Positions 50,685 to 58,096 of a stretch of 64,000 bases of DNA are shown one piece after another (the stretch's first letter is position 1; each line of letters begins with the position of its first letter). The translations under genes were made by a program, and so were the position numbers. The notes below the pieces were generated by a model. The model was not told where the DNA came from and ran no database searches. It saw only the letters and a list, made by a program, of their open reading frames with translations. This stretch comes from an uncultured Bacteroidales bacterium (GTDB lineage: Bacteria > Bacteroidota > Bacteroidia > Bacteroidales > F082). The stretch lies in the NCBI GenBank assembly GCA_946185535.1, contig CAMHJX010000003.1:108305-172304 (forward strand). Reading direction: 5' to 3'.

Positions 50685-51785
50685 ATGAAAACAAGAAACC
50701 TACTTAAAATCAGCGTATTATCCGCTCTTCTGCTGTTTTGTGGACAACTTTTCTCACAGATTCAGACTTTTGAATGGCAAGGCACACAACGGCAATATCT
50801 CATTAAAATACCAGAAAGCCATTCTGAGACAATGCCCATCCTGTATTTCTTGCATGGCTTGGGCGACAACATCACCCGGTTGGACAATGAGTTCCATTTC
50901 CAACAGGTGGCCGATGAGTTTCAATGGGCAGTTGTGATTCCTCAAGCATTATCTCAGTCGGGTGCAACCATGTGGAATGCTGGACTGATGGCAAGCAGCA
51001 TCGATGACTCAGGCTTCTTGATGGCGCTCCTTGATGCATTGGCCGAGCAATATCCCATCAATCTCGACAGCGTCTTCTTCACGGGCTTTTCGATGGGCGG
51101 TTTCATGACGCATCGCATGGCCATCGAGCATGGCGACCGCATCACCGCATGTGCACCTGTCAGCGGACTGATTACGCATTCCATGGCGAATCAAACGGCT
51201 GTAGCACCCGTGAGGATGTTGCACATTCATGGCACTACGGATCCCGTGGTGGGTTACGATGGCAACTCGCAATACTTTGGTGGTAACTTGGGTCTCAATG
51301 TCGACGCCATCCTTGATTATTGGAAAAACGCCAACCGTTGCGTTGCCGAACCCGTCATCGACACTTTCCCCGACCTAAAAAACGATGGGCTGCGTTTTGT
51401 GCGTTATACTTACGAGGGTGATGCTGAACTGCAACACATCAAGGTCATTGGCGGCAACCACACCTGGTATATGAGCGAAAACCAATACGACATCGGTTAT
51501 CTGACCGAGATTCATAAGTTTTTTACCATCAACAACGGATATGTTGATGTTGCTGAACATGAGCAAAATACACTGCAACTTTGGCCCAACCCGACTTCGG
51601 GATGTGTCACCATCAAAGTGGAAGAGTCAACGGTTGTTGAAGTGATGGATGTCCAAGGTCGTTGCGTGGCTAAGTATGCATTGAAGTCTGGCACTCAACA
51701 AATCGAGTTGAGAGACCTTACCGAAGGCTTGTATTTCATCAAAGGAGAGAATGGTGCAGTAACAAAAGTAATGCTGACCAAATAA
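50685..51785 (+). CDS. Secreted esterase (CE1/PHB-depolymerase-like) with T9SS sorting domain
   Basis: A 366-aa exported alpha/beta hydrolase. Signal peptide to about residue 25 (...LLFCGQLFSQ). The catalytic part has ILYFLHGLGDN (oxyanion), GFSMGGFMTHRMA (nucleophile Ser about 140), VGYDGNSQ region and GGNHTWY (His). Residues about 300-366 form a type IX secretion C-terminal sorting domain (LQLWPNPTSGCVTIKVEE ... LTEGLYFIKGENGAVTKVMLTK). Likely a surface-attached feruloyl or acetyl-xylan type esterase acting on plant polymers. Substrate is inferred from the family. Confidence 0.88.
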   Translation: MKTRNLLKISVLSALLLFCGQLFSQIQTFEWQGTQRQYLIKIPESHSETMPILYFLHGLGDNITRLDNEFHFQQVADEFQWAVVIPQALSQSGATMWNAGLMASSIDDSGFLMALLDALAEQYPINLDSVFFTGFSMGGFMTHRMAIEHGDRITACAPVSGLITHSMANQTAVAPVRMLHIHGTTDPVVGYDGNSQYFGGNLGLNVDAILDYWKNANRCVAEPVIDTFPDLKNDGLRFVRYTYEGDAELQHIKVIGGNHTWYMSENQYDIGYLTEIHKFFTINNGYVDVAEHEQNTLQLWPNPTSGCVTIKVEESTVVEVMDVQGRCVAKYALKSGTQQIELRDLTEGLYFIKGENGAVTKVMLTK

Positions 51786-51796
51786 TCCCTAAAGCG

Positions 51797-52429
51797 ATGC
51801 TTGAACCAAAATTCGATACCTGCTTCTTTGAGCGTTATGCCATGGTCTCATTGGCCACGCTGTTGGGTGAGCATTATGCCCATTTGGTCAACCGCGACCG
51901 GCCTGACTTGCAGGATGAAGAACAAAGTATCGGTATCGAGGTGACACGAGCCATCCGCGAGAACAAGAATGTGGCCAATGCTTTGGTGAACGAGATGGCG
52001 GGCGAAGACATCAAGGAAGTGAATGCGGAGGATTTGCGTCATATCAATCAAAGTGGTTATGCCTACGGCTTGGGCGATGGCAGCATCATCGGTCGCAATG
52101 AATACGAATTCTGGTCATTGGCCTTGCCCTTGAAGCGCATCCTCGAAATCAAGATGGACAAGGTGAACAACGGCTTTTACGGCGATTTCGATGAGTTTGG
52201 TCTTTTCGTCTTCACTAAGGAAGACTTGGACCTCGATCAAATCAAGCAGACTATTGCTTTCATGAGGGAGAAACAAGCCTACCAGAACCGACTCTATTCA
52301 CGGCTCTTCATCTCACAAATACAAGCTATGTACGATTGTGACCTTGAGACGGGGCAATACAAAAAATATAAGGTCAGTCGCGAACAAAGGCGACAGTTTT
52401 ACGATGAAGCCATAAAAACAGGCTTGTAG
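51797..52429 (+). CDS. Hypothetical protein, possible PD-(D/E)XK-like fold
   Basis: A 210-aa soluble protein I do not recognise with certainty. The segment NRDRPDLQDEEQSIGIEVTRAIRENKN resembles the PD...(E)xT-type active site of divergent PD-(D/E)XK enzymes, with a mixed alpha/beta region following (YGDFDEFGLFVFTKEDLDL). It starts 11 bp after the esterase gene and may share its transcript. Its stop codon lies within a strong bidirectional hairpin (52425-52494). Confidence 0.55.
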   Translation: MLEPKFDTCFFERYAMVSLATLLGEHYAHLVNRDRPDLQDEEQSIGIEVTRAIRENKNVANALVNEMAGEDIKEVNAEDLRHINQSGYAYGLGDGSIIGRNEYEFWSLALPLKRILEIKMDKVNNGFYGDFDEFGLFVFTKEDLDLDQIKQTIAFMREKQAYQNRLYSRLFISQIQAMYDCDLETGQYKKYKVSREQRRQFYDEAIKTGL

Positions 52430-52494
52430 GGCTGTCGTATTACGGCAGCCGCTTTGAATATTTCATGCGGCTGCCACAGTGTGACAGCCCTACA
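52425..52494. terminator. Bidirectional hairpin between convergent genes
   Basis: Perfect outer arms TGTAGGGCTGTC/GACAGCCCTACA (52425-52436, 52483-52494) and perfect inner arms GGCAGCCGC/GCGGCTGCC (52444-52452, 52467-52475) make a strong GC-rich hairpin covering the stop of one gene and abutting the other. No long T-run on either side. Confidence 0.65.
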
Positions 52495-52499
52495 TTCTG

Positions 52500-54080
52500 T
52501 TATTTGATGATTTTGGCTACAAATGTGTTTTTAAATGTCCTGATAACGAGCAAATAAGTTCCGTTGGTCAGATTTTGGAACAAATCCCCGATTTCAATAC
52601 GATTGAGACCTGCTTGTGCCTTGCTTAAATCCTTGTTGACCAAAAGTTTACCGTCAACGGAATAGATCTTGGCAAACAAATCGCAACCGTTTTCACATTC
52701 GATTTCGGCATAGCTTGAAGCTGTAACGGGGTTGCCGACAATGTGAATAGTTTGCTCGTTTTGAAGAGTTTCTTGAACTCCATTAGGGTCATATTCGTAG
52801 GCACCTATGTCGATGCAATTGTCGCTAACACGTTGGTTTCCATCCAAGTCAAAGCCATTGAGAAGATTTGCTGGCGTTTCTGGAGAGCCGGCATTGATGC
52901 ATGGGCTATCGGGATCAAGTTGGTAGTTTTCGTTATCTGGGTCAGCAAAAAGCGGGTCTGCATCAATGCAGTTTTCATATACGGTGATAACATCGTGATT
53001 TGAAATATTCTCAAGTCCGTACTGCACTAAGCAGTTGTGAAATTCTGGGGCGCAGTCGTCGAGGGTCCACGACCACATCTGAACGGGTTCTTCGAGTGGG
53101 ACATTATTGGTGTTGCCGTAGATGATGCAGTTCCATAGGACGGGTGAGCTGTGCTGGTAGAAGAAGATGCCGCCACAGTTGACGCCGACGGAATGATTGT
53201 CCACCACGGTGAGGTTGCTGACCAGTGGCGATGAGTCGCTGATGGCCAAACCACCTCCGAAGTGCCCCGAAGTGTTATGGGCAAAAAGCGAATTAGTAAT
53301 GCTACAGGGATTGTCGAAGCAGCGAATCAGATAAAGTCCGCCGCCGTTAATGCCAAAATTGTGCTCAAAGCGGCAACGGTCGATTTTTGCCATACAGCTG
53401 TCTATGCTCAATGCTCCGCCGATGGCAGTTTCACCATTGTTGTAATAAAAATCAGTTGTAGTGATTTCCACCTCGCATTTCAGAAAACGCAGTCCCCCGC
53501 CATACATGAAATACACTGTGTCCAACCTTGTGTAAGTCAGATTGTTGTTAACCTTACAATCGTGAATCATCACTTTTGAGTTTTCGGCATTTAGGGCGCC
53601 ACCGTGTTCGCGTGAAAAGTTGCAGAACAGGTTGCAATGGCTTATTTCCACATTGGTGCAGTCGAAAATGCGAAGGGCGCCACCATCTTGGTCATCATCA
53701 AGGGCGGCTTTGCCGTATTGGAAGTGGCAGTAATTGAATCTGCTTGCACTGGCTTTGTTCAAGCGGATGCCGTTCCAGCCACCGCGACCCATGTTGAAGA
53801 GGTGAAAACCTGTGGTATCGGCTATAGTAAAGAGGATGGAATCGTTTTCCGTGCCTGATGCTATCAATGACGCACCATTTTCTACTTTAATGCTGTAAAA
53901 GCTGTCAAACAGCACCGTCGTTCCAGCGGCGATACGCAATGAATCTTGGACTTTGACATCGCCTGTGACCAGCACTGTGTCGGCTTCCCAGATGCCGGAT
54001 TGTAACCCCGAAACCTCAATGGTTTGGGCTTGGGCAAAGATGGTGACTGTCAATAACAAAAGTAATAATCTGTTTTTCAT
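52500..54080 (-). CDS. T9SS-secreted right-handed beta-helix protein
   Basis: A 526-aa surface protein, from ATG 54080 with signal MKNRLLLLLLTVTIFAQAQ. The middle (about 80-370) is a right-handed parallel beta-helix of the choice-of-anchor Q type: FNYCHFQYGKA, IFDCTNVEISHCNLFCN, SNLTVVDNHSVGVNCGGI, and ending DPDSPCINAGSPETPANLLNGFDLDGNQRVSDNCIDIGAYEY. A type IX sorting domain closes the chain (IEIGDLFQNLTNGTYLLVIRTFKNTFVAKIIK). Probably a polysaccharide-binding or adhesive surface protein; catalytic residues not seen. Confidence 0.85.
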   Translation of the reverse strand: MKNRLLLLLLTVTIFAQAQTIEVSGLQSGIWEADTVLVTGDVKVQDSLRIAAGTTVLFDSFYSIKVENGASLIASGTENDSILFTIADTTGFHLFNMGRGGWNGIRLNKASASRFNYCHFQYGKAALDDDQDGGALRIFDCTNVEISHCNLFCNFSREHGGALNAENSKVMIHDCKVNNNLTYTRLDTVYFMYGGGLRFLKCEVEITTTDFYYNNGETAIGGALSIDSCMAKIDRCRFEHNFGINGGGLYLIRCFDNPCSITNSLFAHNTSGHFGGGLAISDSSPLVSNLTVVDNHSVGVNCGGIFFYQHSSPVLWNCIIYGNTNNVPLEEPVQMWSWTLDDCAPEFHNCLVQYGLENISNHDVITVYENCIDADPLFADPDNENYQLDPDSPCINAGSPETPANLLNGFDLDGNQRVSDNCIDIGAYEYDPNGVQETLQNEQTIHIVGNPVTASSYAEIECENGCDLFAKIYSVDGKLLVNKDLSKAQAGLNRIEIGDLFQNLTNGTYLLVIRTFKNTFVAKIIK

Positions 54081-54170
54081 ACTTTGAAATCTTTTCAAGT
54101 CGCAAAAGTAAGGCATATTTTCATTTTTCGCCTTATTTCAATAAAAATAATTATTTTTGCAGATTCAAAA

Positions 54171-54905
54171 ATGAGGAATACTTCGTTAATGGATAATTCT
54201 GCCTCCATATTCAATCACATGTCACAAGTGGAAGGTCCGTTCTCTTTTGAATGGATCTTTTGGGCTGTTTTGTTGGGATTGTTCTTGGGTCTTGTCATCA
54301 ATATGGGTCCAGCCTTCATTACTTTGGTGCAAACCAGTCTGCATCAGGACTTTAAGTCGGCAGTACAGTTTGCTTTCGGCGTGATTTTGAACGATGCCAT
54401 TGTGATAGCCATTTGCATTTTCACCTCGGTTCAGTTGGGGGTATCGTTCAACTCGGGCGTACCTTGGTTTTGCATAGGGGCAGGAGCCATTTTGGTGGCG
54501 TTTGGAATAATGACATTTTTCTTGAAGGCAAGAAATAGGGAGACGCGCCATGAGCAAAGAGCCAAGGAATTGTTGGAAGAGCAAGATGATAGCCCGTCAC
54601 CCTTCTTTTTCATCGGTAAAGGGTTTGCTCTCAATGTGTTGAATCCTTTCGTATGGATTTTTTGGTTTTCGGCAGTGGCCATTGTTGTGGGCGGTACCAA
54701 GAACACCATCATCACCATTATCTTTTTCACTATCGTGTTGAGTACCAGTTTCGCACTTGATGTTTTGAAAGCTTGGGGCGCGGCGAAGCTGAAACGCTTT
54801 TTCGATGCTGATCGTACCACGTTGATGAACCGCGTTGCTGGCATTTTGTTGGTGATTTGTGGTCTTTATTTCATTGTTTATAAGGGAATTATGAACCTCG
54901 TATAA
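54171..54905 (+). CDS. LysE family amino-acid exporter-like protein
   Basis: A membrane protein of about 244 aa with six hydrophobic segments. The LysE signature is visible in FLGLVINMGPAFITLVQTSLHQDFKSAVQFAFGVILNDAIVIAI, and in FALNVLNPFVWIFWFSAVAIVVGG (NPxxWIFW). The start is uncertain: ATG 54171 lies only 12 bp after the -7 element TATTTTTG (54152-54159); ATG 54189 or 54219 are alternatives. The insertion of a charged loop (KARNRETRHEQRAKELLEEQDDS) between segments is usual. Export substrate unknown. The HdeD gene follows after 11 bp. Confidence 0.85.
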   Translation: MRNTSLMDNSASIFNHMSQVEGPFSFEWIFWAVLLGLFLGLVINMGPAFITLVQTSLHQDFKSAVQFAFGVILNDAIVIAICIFTSVQLGVSFNSGVPWFCIGAGAILVAFGIMTFFLKARNRETRHEQRAKELLEEQDDSPSPFFFIGKGFALNVLNPFVWIFWFSAVAIVVGGTKNTIITIIFFTIVLSTSFALDVLKAWGAAKLKRFFDADRTTLMNRVAGILLVICGLYFIVYKGIMNLV

Positions 54906-54916
54906 ATCATATTACT

Positions 54917-55510
54917 ATGGAAGTCAAAAAAGCAAATTCTGGCTGGATCGCGTTCCTTGTGAGCGGAATCGTTGCCATTGGTTATGGTGTATTAGCCATT
55001 TCGTTTACGGAGCAATTTATCGACATTCTCGAGATAGTCATGCGTGTTTCAGGCATCTGCATTGCTGCAACAGGTGCCATTTTCTTGATTGCCGCGATAA
55101 TGCGTATAAGGAAGAAATTGCCTTGGGGCTTGATTCTTTTGGAAGCTGTGGCATTGATTACCGTTGGAGTACTTTCCGCCATTTATGCTACAGAAGCCCT
55201 TAAATTATTGGTGATTCTGATTGGTATGTGGGCAGCCATCATCGGTGCTTTCATGCTGCTTGTGATGTCGCGCACCAAGAACCTGTGGAACAAGGGCTTT
55301 TATATTGTGAGTGCTATCCTAAGCATAGCATTCGGCGTGCTGCTCATTGCACATCCCTTCGGATTCGTGAAATGGTTTATCAGCTTGTCAGGTATCATCG
55401 CTTTGGTATTTGGCCTTATCATGATGATGTTTGGCTTTGCTATTCGTCGTGCCGACAAGGAAGTCAAAGTGGAAGTCGTTGAGAGTCGAATAGAAGAAAG
55501 TAATCTTTAA
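54917..55510 (+). CDS. HdeD/DUF308 family membrane protein
   Basis: A 197-aa protein with six membrane segments in pairs (WIAFLVSGIVAIGYGVLAISF, VSGICIAATGAIFLIAAIM, LGLILLEAVALITVGVLSAIYA and so on), matching the HdeD/DUF308 family named after the E. coli acid-resistance membrane protein. A short charged tail (VKVEVVESRIEE) ends the chain. Probably co-transcribed with the LysE-like gene. It overlaps the convergent rluA-type gene by 4 bp. Biochemical role is not known. Confidence 0.85.
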   Translation: MEVKKANSGWIAFLVSGIVAIGYGVLAISFTEQFIDILEIVMRVSGICIAATGAIFLIAAIMRIRKKLPWGLILLEAVALITVGVLSAIYATEALKLLVILIGMWAAIIGAFMLLVMSRTKNLWNKGFYIVSAILSIAFGVLLIAHPFGFVKWFISLSGIIALVFGLIMMMFGFAIRRADKEVKVEVVESRIEESNL

Positions 55511-56199
55511 TCCGACAACTGCTGAAACGCTGTCCAAGGCGCCACTTCAGGCAAGGGCGCTGTTATCTCTAATTGTGTCTTCAAAACGGGGTGTTCGAAG
55601 GCGATACGCCAGGCATGCAGGCTGATGGAAGCATCAGGGTTGCTACGCGGATAGCCGTATTTCAAATCGCCACGGATGGGACAACCGATGTGCGCCAACT
55701 GGCAACGAATCTGATGGTGCCTTCCCGTAAACAACTCGATTTCAAGTAGATAAAAAGTCTCTGATTTGCCGACTACACGATAGCTGAGTCTCGCCAACTT
55801 AGCTTCTTTAGTACCTTCGGGCACGACGAACGACTTGTTCATCTTCTCGTTCTTGACAAGGTAGTCCTCCAATACATCGGCTTGTTTGGGCGGATGGTTT
55901 TTCACAAGAGCTAAGTAGGTCTTGCGAAAGTCTCGGTCTTTCACCTTCACCGTCATGCGCGACAGGGCTTTACTCGTCTTGGCAAACATCACGGCGCCGC
56001 TCACGGGGCGGTCGATGCGATGGACAAGGCCGGCAAAGACATTCCCTGGCTTGTCGTATTTCTCCTTGATGTATTCTTTGACGTCATCGAGTAGGCATTT
56101 GTCGCCCGTTTTGTCGCCTTGTACAATCTCGGAGGGGAGCTTGTTCACTATTATCAGGTGATTGTCTTCGTAGAGGATTCTATTTGATATGTTGCTCAT
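55507..56199 (-). CDS. RluA family pseudouridine synthase
   Basis: A 230-aa RNA-modifying enzyme. Catalytic motif HRIDRPVSGAVMFAKTSKAL (family HRLDxxTSG, catalytic Asp in RIDRP) is at residues about 61-80, and the C-terminal FTGRHHQIRCQLAHIGCPIRGDLKYG is diagnostic. No N-terminal S4 domain is present, so it belongs to the short subgroup (RluA/TruC-like). Target uridine in rRNA or tRNA cannot be told. Confidence 0.9.
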   Translation of the reverse strand: MSNISNRILYEDNHLIIVNKLPSEIVQGDKTGDKCLLDDVKEYIKEKYDKPGNVFAGLVHRIDRPVSGAVMFAKTSKALSRMTVKVKDRDFRKTYLALVKNHPPKQADVLEDYLVKNEKMNKSFVVPEGTKEAKLARLSYRVVGKSETFYLLEIELFTGRHHQIRCQLAHIGCPIRGDLKYGYPRSNPDASISLHAWRIAFEHPVLKTQLEITAPLPEVAPWTAFQQLSD

Positions 56200-56217
56200 G
56201 GTTGTTTGTGTTAGGGC

Positions 56218-56270
56218 AGGGACTGACGTCGCCTGTTTACTGGTTTGTCGTCCCTATGGGACTCTGGGTT
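56218..56270 (+). repeat. REP-like element A (hairpin 56250-56262) at the 3' side of tnpA
   Basis: GGGACTGACGTCGCCTG and the hairpin GTCCCTATGGGAC correspond to the B element on the other side of tnpA, and to copy C at 2707-2760. Confidence 0.65.
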
Positions 56271-56718
56271 AGAGGAGATAACGTTCGTCAAATTCGATAC
56301 CGTTTTCTTTCAAAAAGCGTTTAAACTCATCACGAACAGACTCTTCGTGATGATGTTGTTCTTGGGTTTCGATGTAATGTATAGTCTTTGTTAGCAGTGA
56401 CGGACTGACGCAGAAAGCACCATATCCTTCCTGCCAGGCAAAGGATTCGTAGTATTTGTCAAGGGTCTTTATCCACCTGCTGCTGTTGGCCTTGATTTTC
56501 TGCACAAATTCAGACACACTCATGGTTTTGGGCATGGTGGCTAGGATATGGATGTGGTTTTCTATTCCACCCACGGTAACAGGATAGCCATCTACATTTC
56601 GTATGATACCTCCTATATATGCGAAGACTTTAGGCAGGTCTTCGTACTTTATGCAGACGCTGGTACTCTTTACGTGGAACACGATGTGGATGTTTAGTTT
56701 TGTGTAGGTGTTTGCCAT
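56269..56718 (-). mobile_element. tnpA: IS200/IS605-type TnpA (Y1 transposase)
   Basis: A 149-aa single-domain HUH transposase. The HUH motif is GIENHIHILATMP (H55, H57), the conserved WQEGYGAFCVS is at 95-105 and the catalytic Tyr with its metal-ligand Gln is in HYIETQE (Y115, Q119). Length and motifs are complete, so it should be active. It moves single-stranded DNA, recognising hairpins at the element ends. REP-like hairpins flank it on both sides (56250-56262; 56800-56812, 56821-56833, 56897-56909), though exact ends of the element cannot be set by eye. Confidence 0.9.
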
Positions 56719-56766
56719 AGCGTTTAGGTTTTCTGTGTTCTTTGTTCAGGCGTTTTTGTCGCCTAG

Positions 56767-56909
56767 CAGGGACTCACGTCGCCTGTTTACCGGTCTGTCA
56801 CCCCTACGGGGTTCCGTAGAGTCCCGGAGGGACGGTATATCAGTATGCAGGCGACGTGAGTCCCTGTGTTCTAGTCTAGTCGCCTGTCTCAGTCAAGTCC
56901 CGTAGGGAC
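56767..56909. repeat. REP-like hairpin cluster B upstream of tnpA
   Basis: A perfect 19-bp inverted repeat (56767-56785 and 56848-56866, CAGGGACTCACGTCGCCTG) encloses hairpins ACCCCTACGGGGT (56800-56812) and GTCCCGGAGGGAC (56821-56833). A further GTCCCGTAGGGAC lies at 56897-56909. Same hairpin family as elements A and C. Confidence 0.85.
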
Positions 56910-56936
56910 GACAGAAAGAAAGCCTGCTTACAGTCT

Positions 56937-58022
56937 TTAGCCTGTCAATGACTCCTCCGACTCACAGATAACTCCACTCCCAATAACATAAGGCTCCACC
57001 TCGTGGTAAACCACGCCAAACTGCCCAGGTGCCACACCCGAGATGGCCACTTCGGAAACAATGTCGGCACCACGCTCGATGAGGCGAATCGTGCCATAAG
57101 TGAACTCAGGCTGGTGGCGTATTTTGAAGCGTATACGCTGGCCGTCGATGAACTGCAAAGCAGGATTCATCGGTTGCAAGTCGCCCATAGGAACGATGTT
57201 AGTGTATTGCGCCACGGGATCATAGCCTTGCGAAACATAGACGATGTTATTCGGGATGTCTTTTTTGACAACGAACCACGGACCGCCGCCGAGACCTAAG
57301 CCTTTGCGCTGTCCGATGGTGTGGAACCAAAAGCCCTTGTGACGCCCCAATTTCTTGCCTGTCTCCAACTCCACGATGTCACCTGGCATCTCGCCAAGGT
57401 ATTCGCGGATATAGTCGTTGTAGTTGATCTTTCCCAAGAAGCAGATGCCCTGGCTATCATGACGTTCTGCGCTTGGTAGCTTGTATTGGGCGGCTAAACG
57501 ACGTACCTCGGGTTTGGGAATGTCGCCAATGGGGAAGATGACCTTGCTCAGTTGTGCGTAAGTGATACGGCCCAAGAAATAGGTCTGGTCCTTGAAGGTG
57601 TCGGCTGCCGTGCCGAGCCAGAAGATGCCGTTTTCATCCTCCCACGAGCGGGCATAATGACCTGTGGCAATCTTGTCGAAATTGTGACCTTCTTTTTCCT
57701 CGAAGGCACCGAGCTTGATCCAACGGTTGCACATCACGTCGGGATTGGGCGTAAGACCCTTGCGCACCATCTCCATGGTGTATTTTCCGACCGTCTCAAA
57801 ATACTCGTGTTGCAGGTCCACGATGTCGAACTTGCAGCCGTATTTCTTGGCGATGTAGGTTGTAATCTCGATGTCCTCCTCCGACGGACAGCTCGACAGG
57901 TCTTCCTTGCCCTCCATACCGATTTTGATATAGAAGATATGCGGGTCGTAGCCCTGCTCCTTGAGCAGTGGCACCACCACGGAGCTGTCGACGCCCCCCG
58001 AAACCAACGCGGCTATGTTCAT
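56937..58022 (-). CDS. mnmA: tRNA-specific 2-thiouridylase MnmA
   Basis: A 361-aa cytosolic enzyme that thiolates U34 of tRNAs for Lys, Glu and Gln. PP-loop SGGVDSSVVV is at residues 8-17. The first catalytic Cys is in NPDVMCNRWIKLG (about 98) and the second in DSQGICFLGKINYNDYI (about 195). The C-terminal beta-barrel (RIRFKIRHQPEFTYGTIRLIE) is complete. It looks fully functional. A 28-bp palindromic repeat lies just upstream of its start, between it and the GH92 gene. Confidence 0.93.
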   Translation of the reverse strand: MNIAALVSGGVDSSVVVPLLKEQGYDPHIFYIKIGMEGKEDLSSCPSEEDIEITTYIAKKYGCKFDIVDLQHEYFETVGKYTMEMVRKGLTPNPDVMCNRWIKLGAFEEKEGHNFDKIATGHYARSWEDENGIFWLGTAADTFKDQTYFLGRITYAQLSKVIFPIGDIPKPEVRRLAAQYKLPSAERHDSQGICFLGKINYNDYIREYLGEMPGDIVELETGKKLGRHKGFWFHTIGQRKGLGLGGGPWFVVKKDIPNNIVYVSQGYDPVAQYTNIVPMGDLQPMNPALQFIDGQRIRFKIRHQPEFTYGTIRLIERGADIVSEVAISGVAPGQFGVVYHEVEPYVIGSGVICESEESLTG

Positions 58023-58062
58023 GGGTTTGATATTTTCTGCAAAAATAGGTATTTTTCGGTTT

Positions 58063-58090
58063 GTAGAGACGTTGCGCGCAACGTCTTTAC
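58063..58090. repeat. 28-bp palindrome, copy 3 (one mismatch)
   Basis: Arms GTAGAGACG/CGTCTTTAC around core TTGCGCGCAA, intergenic between the GH92 gene stop and the mnmA start. Same family as copies at 3037 and 24346. Confidence 0.85.
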
Positions 58091-58096
58091 ATCATT

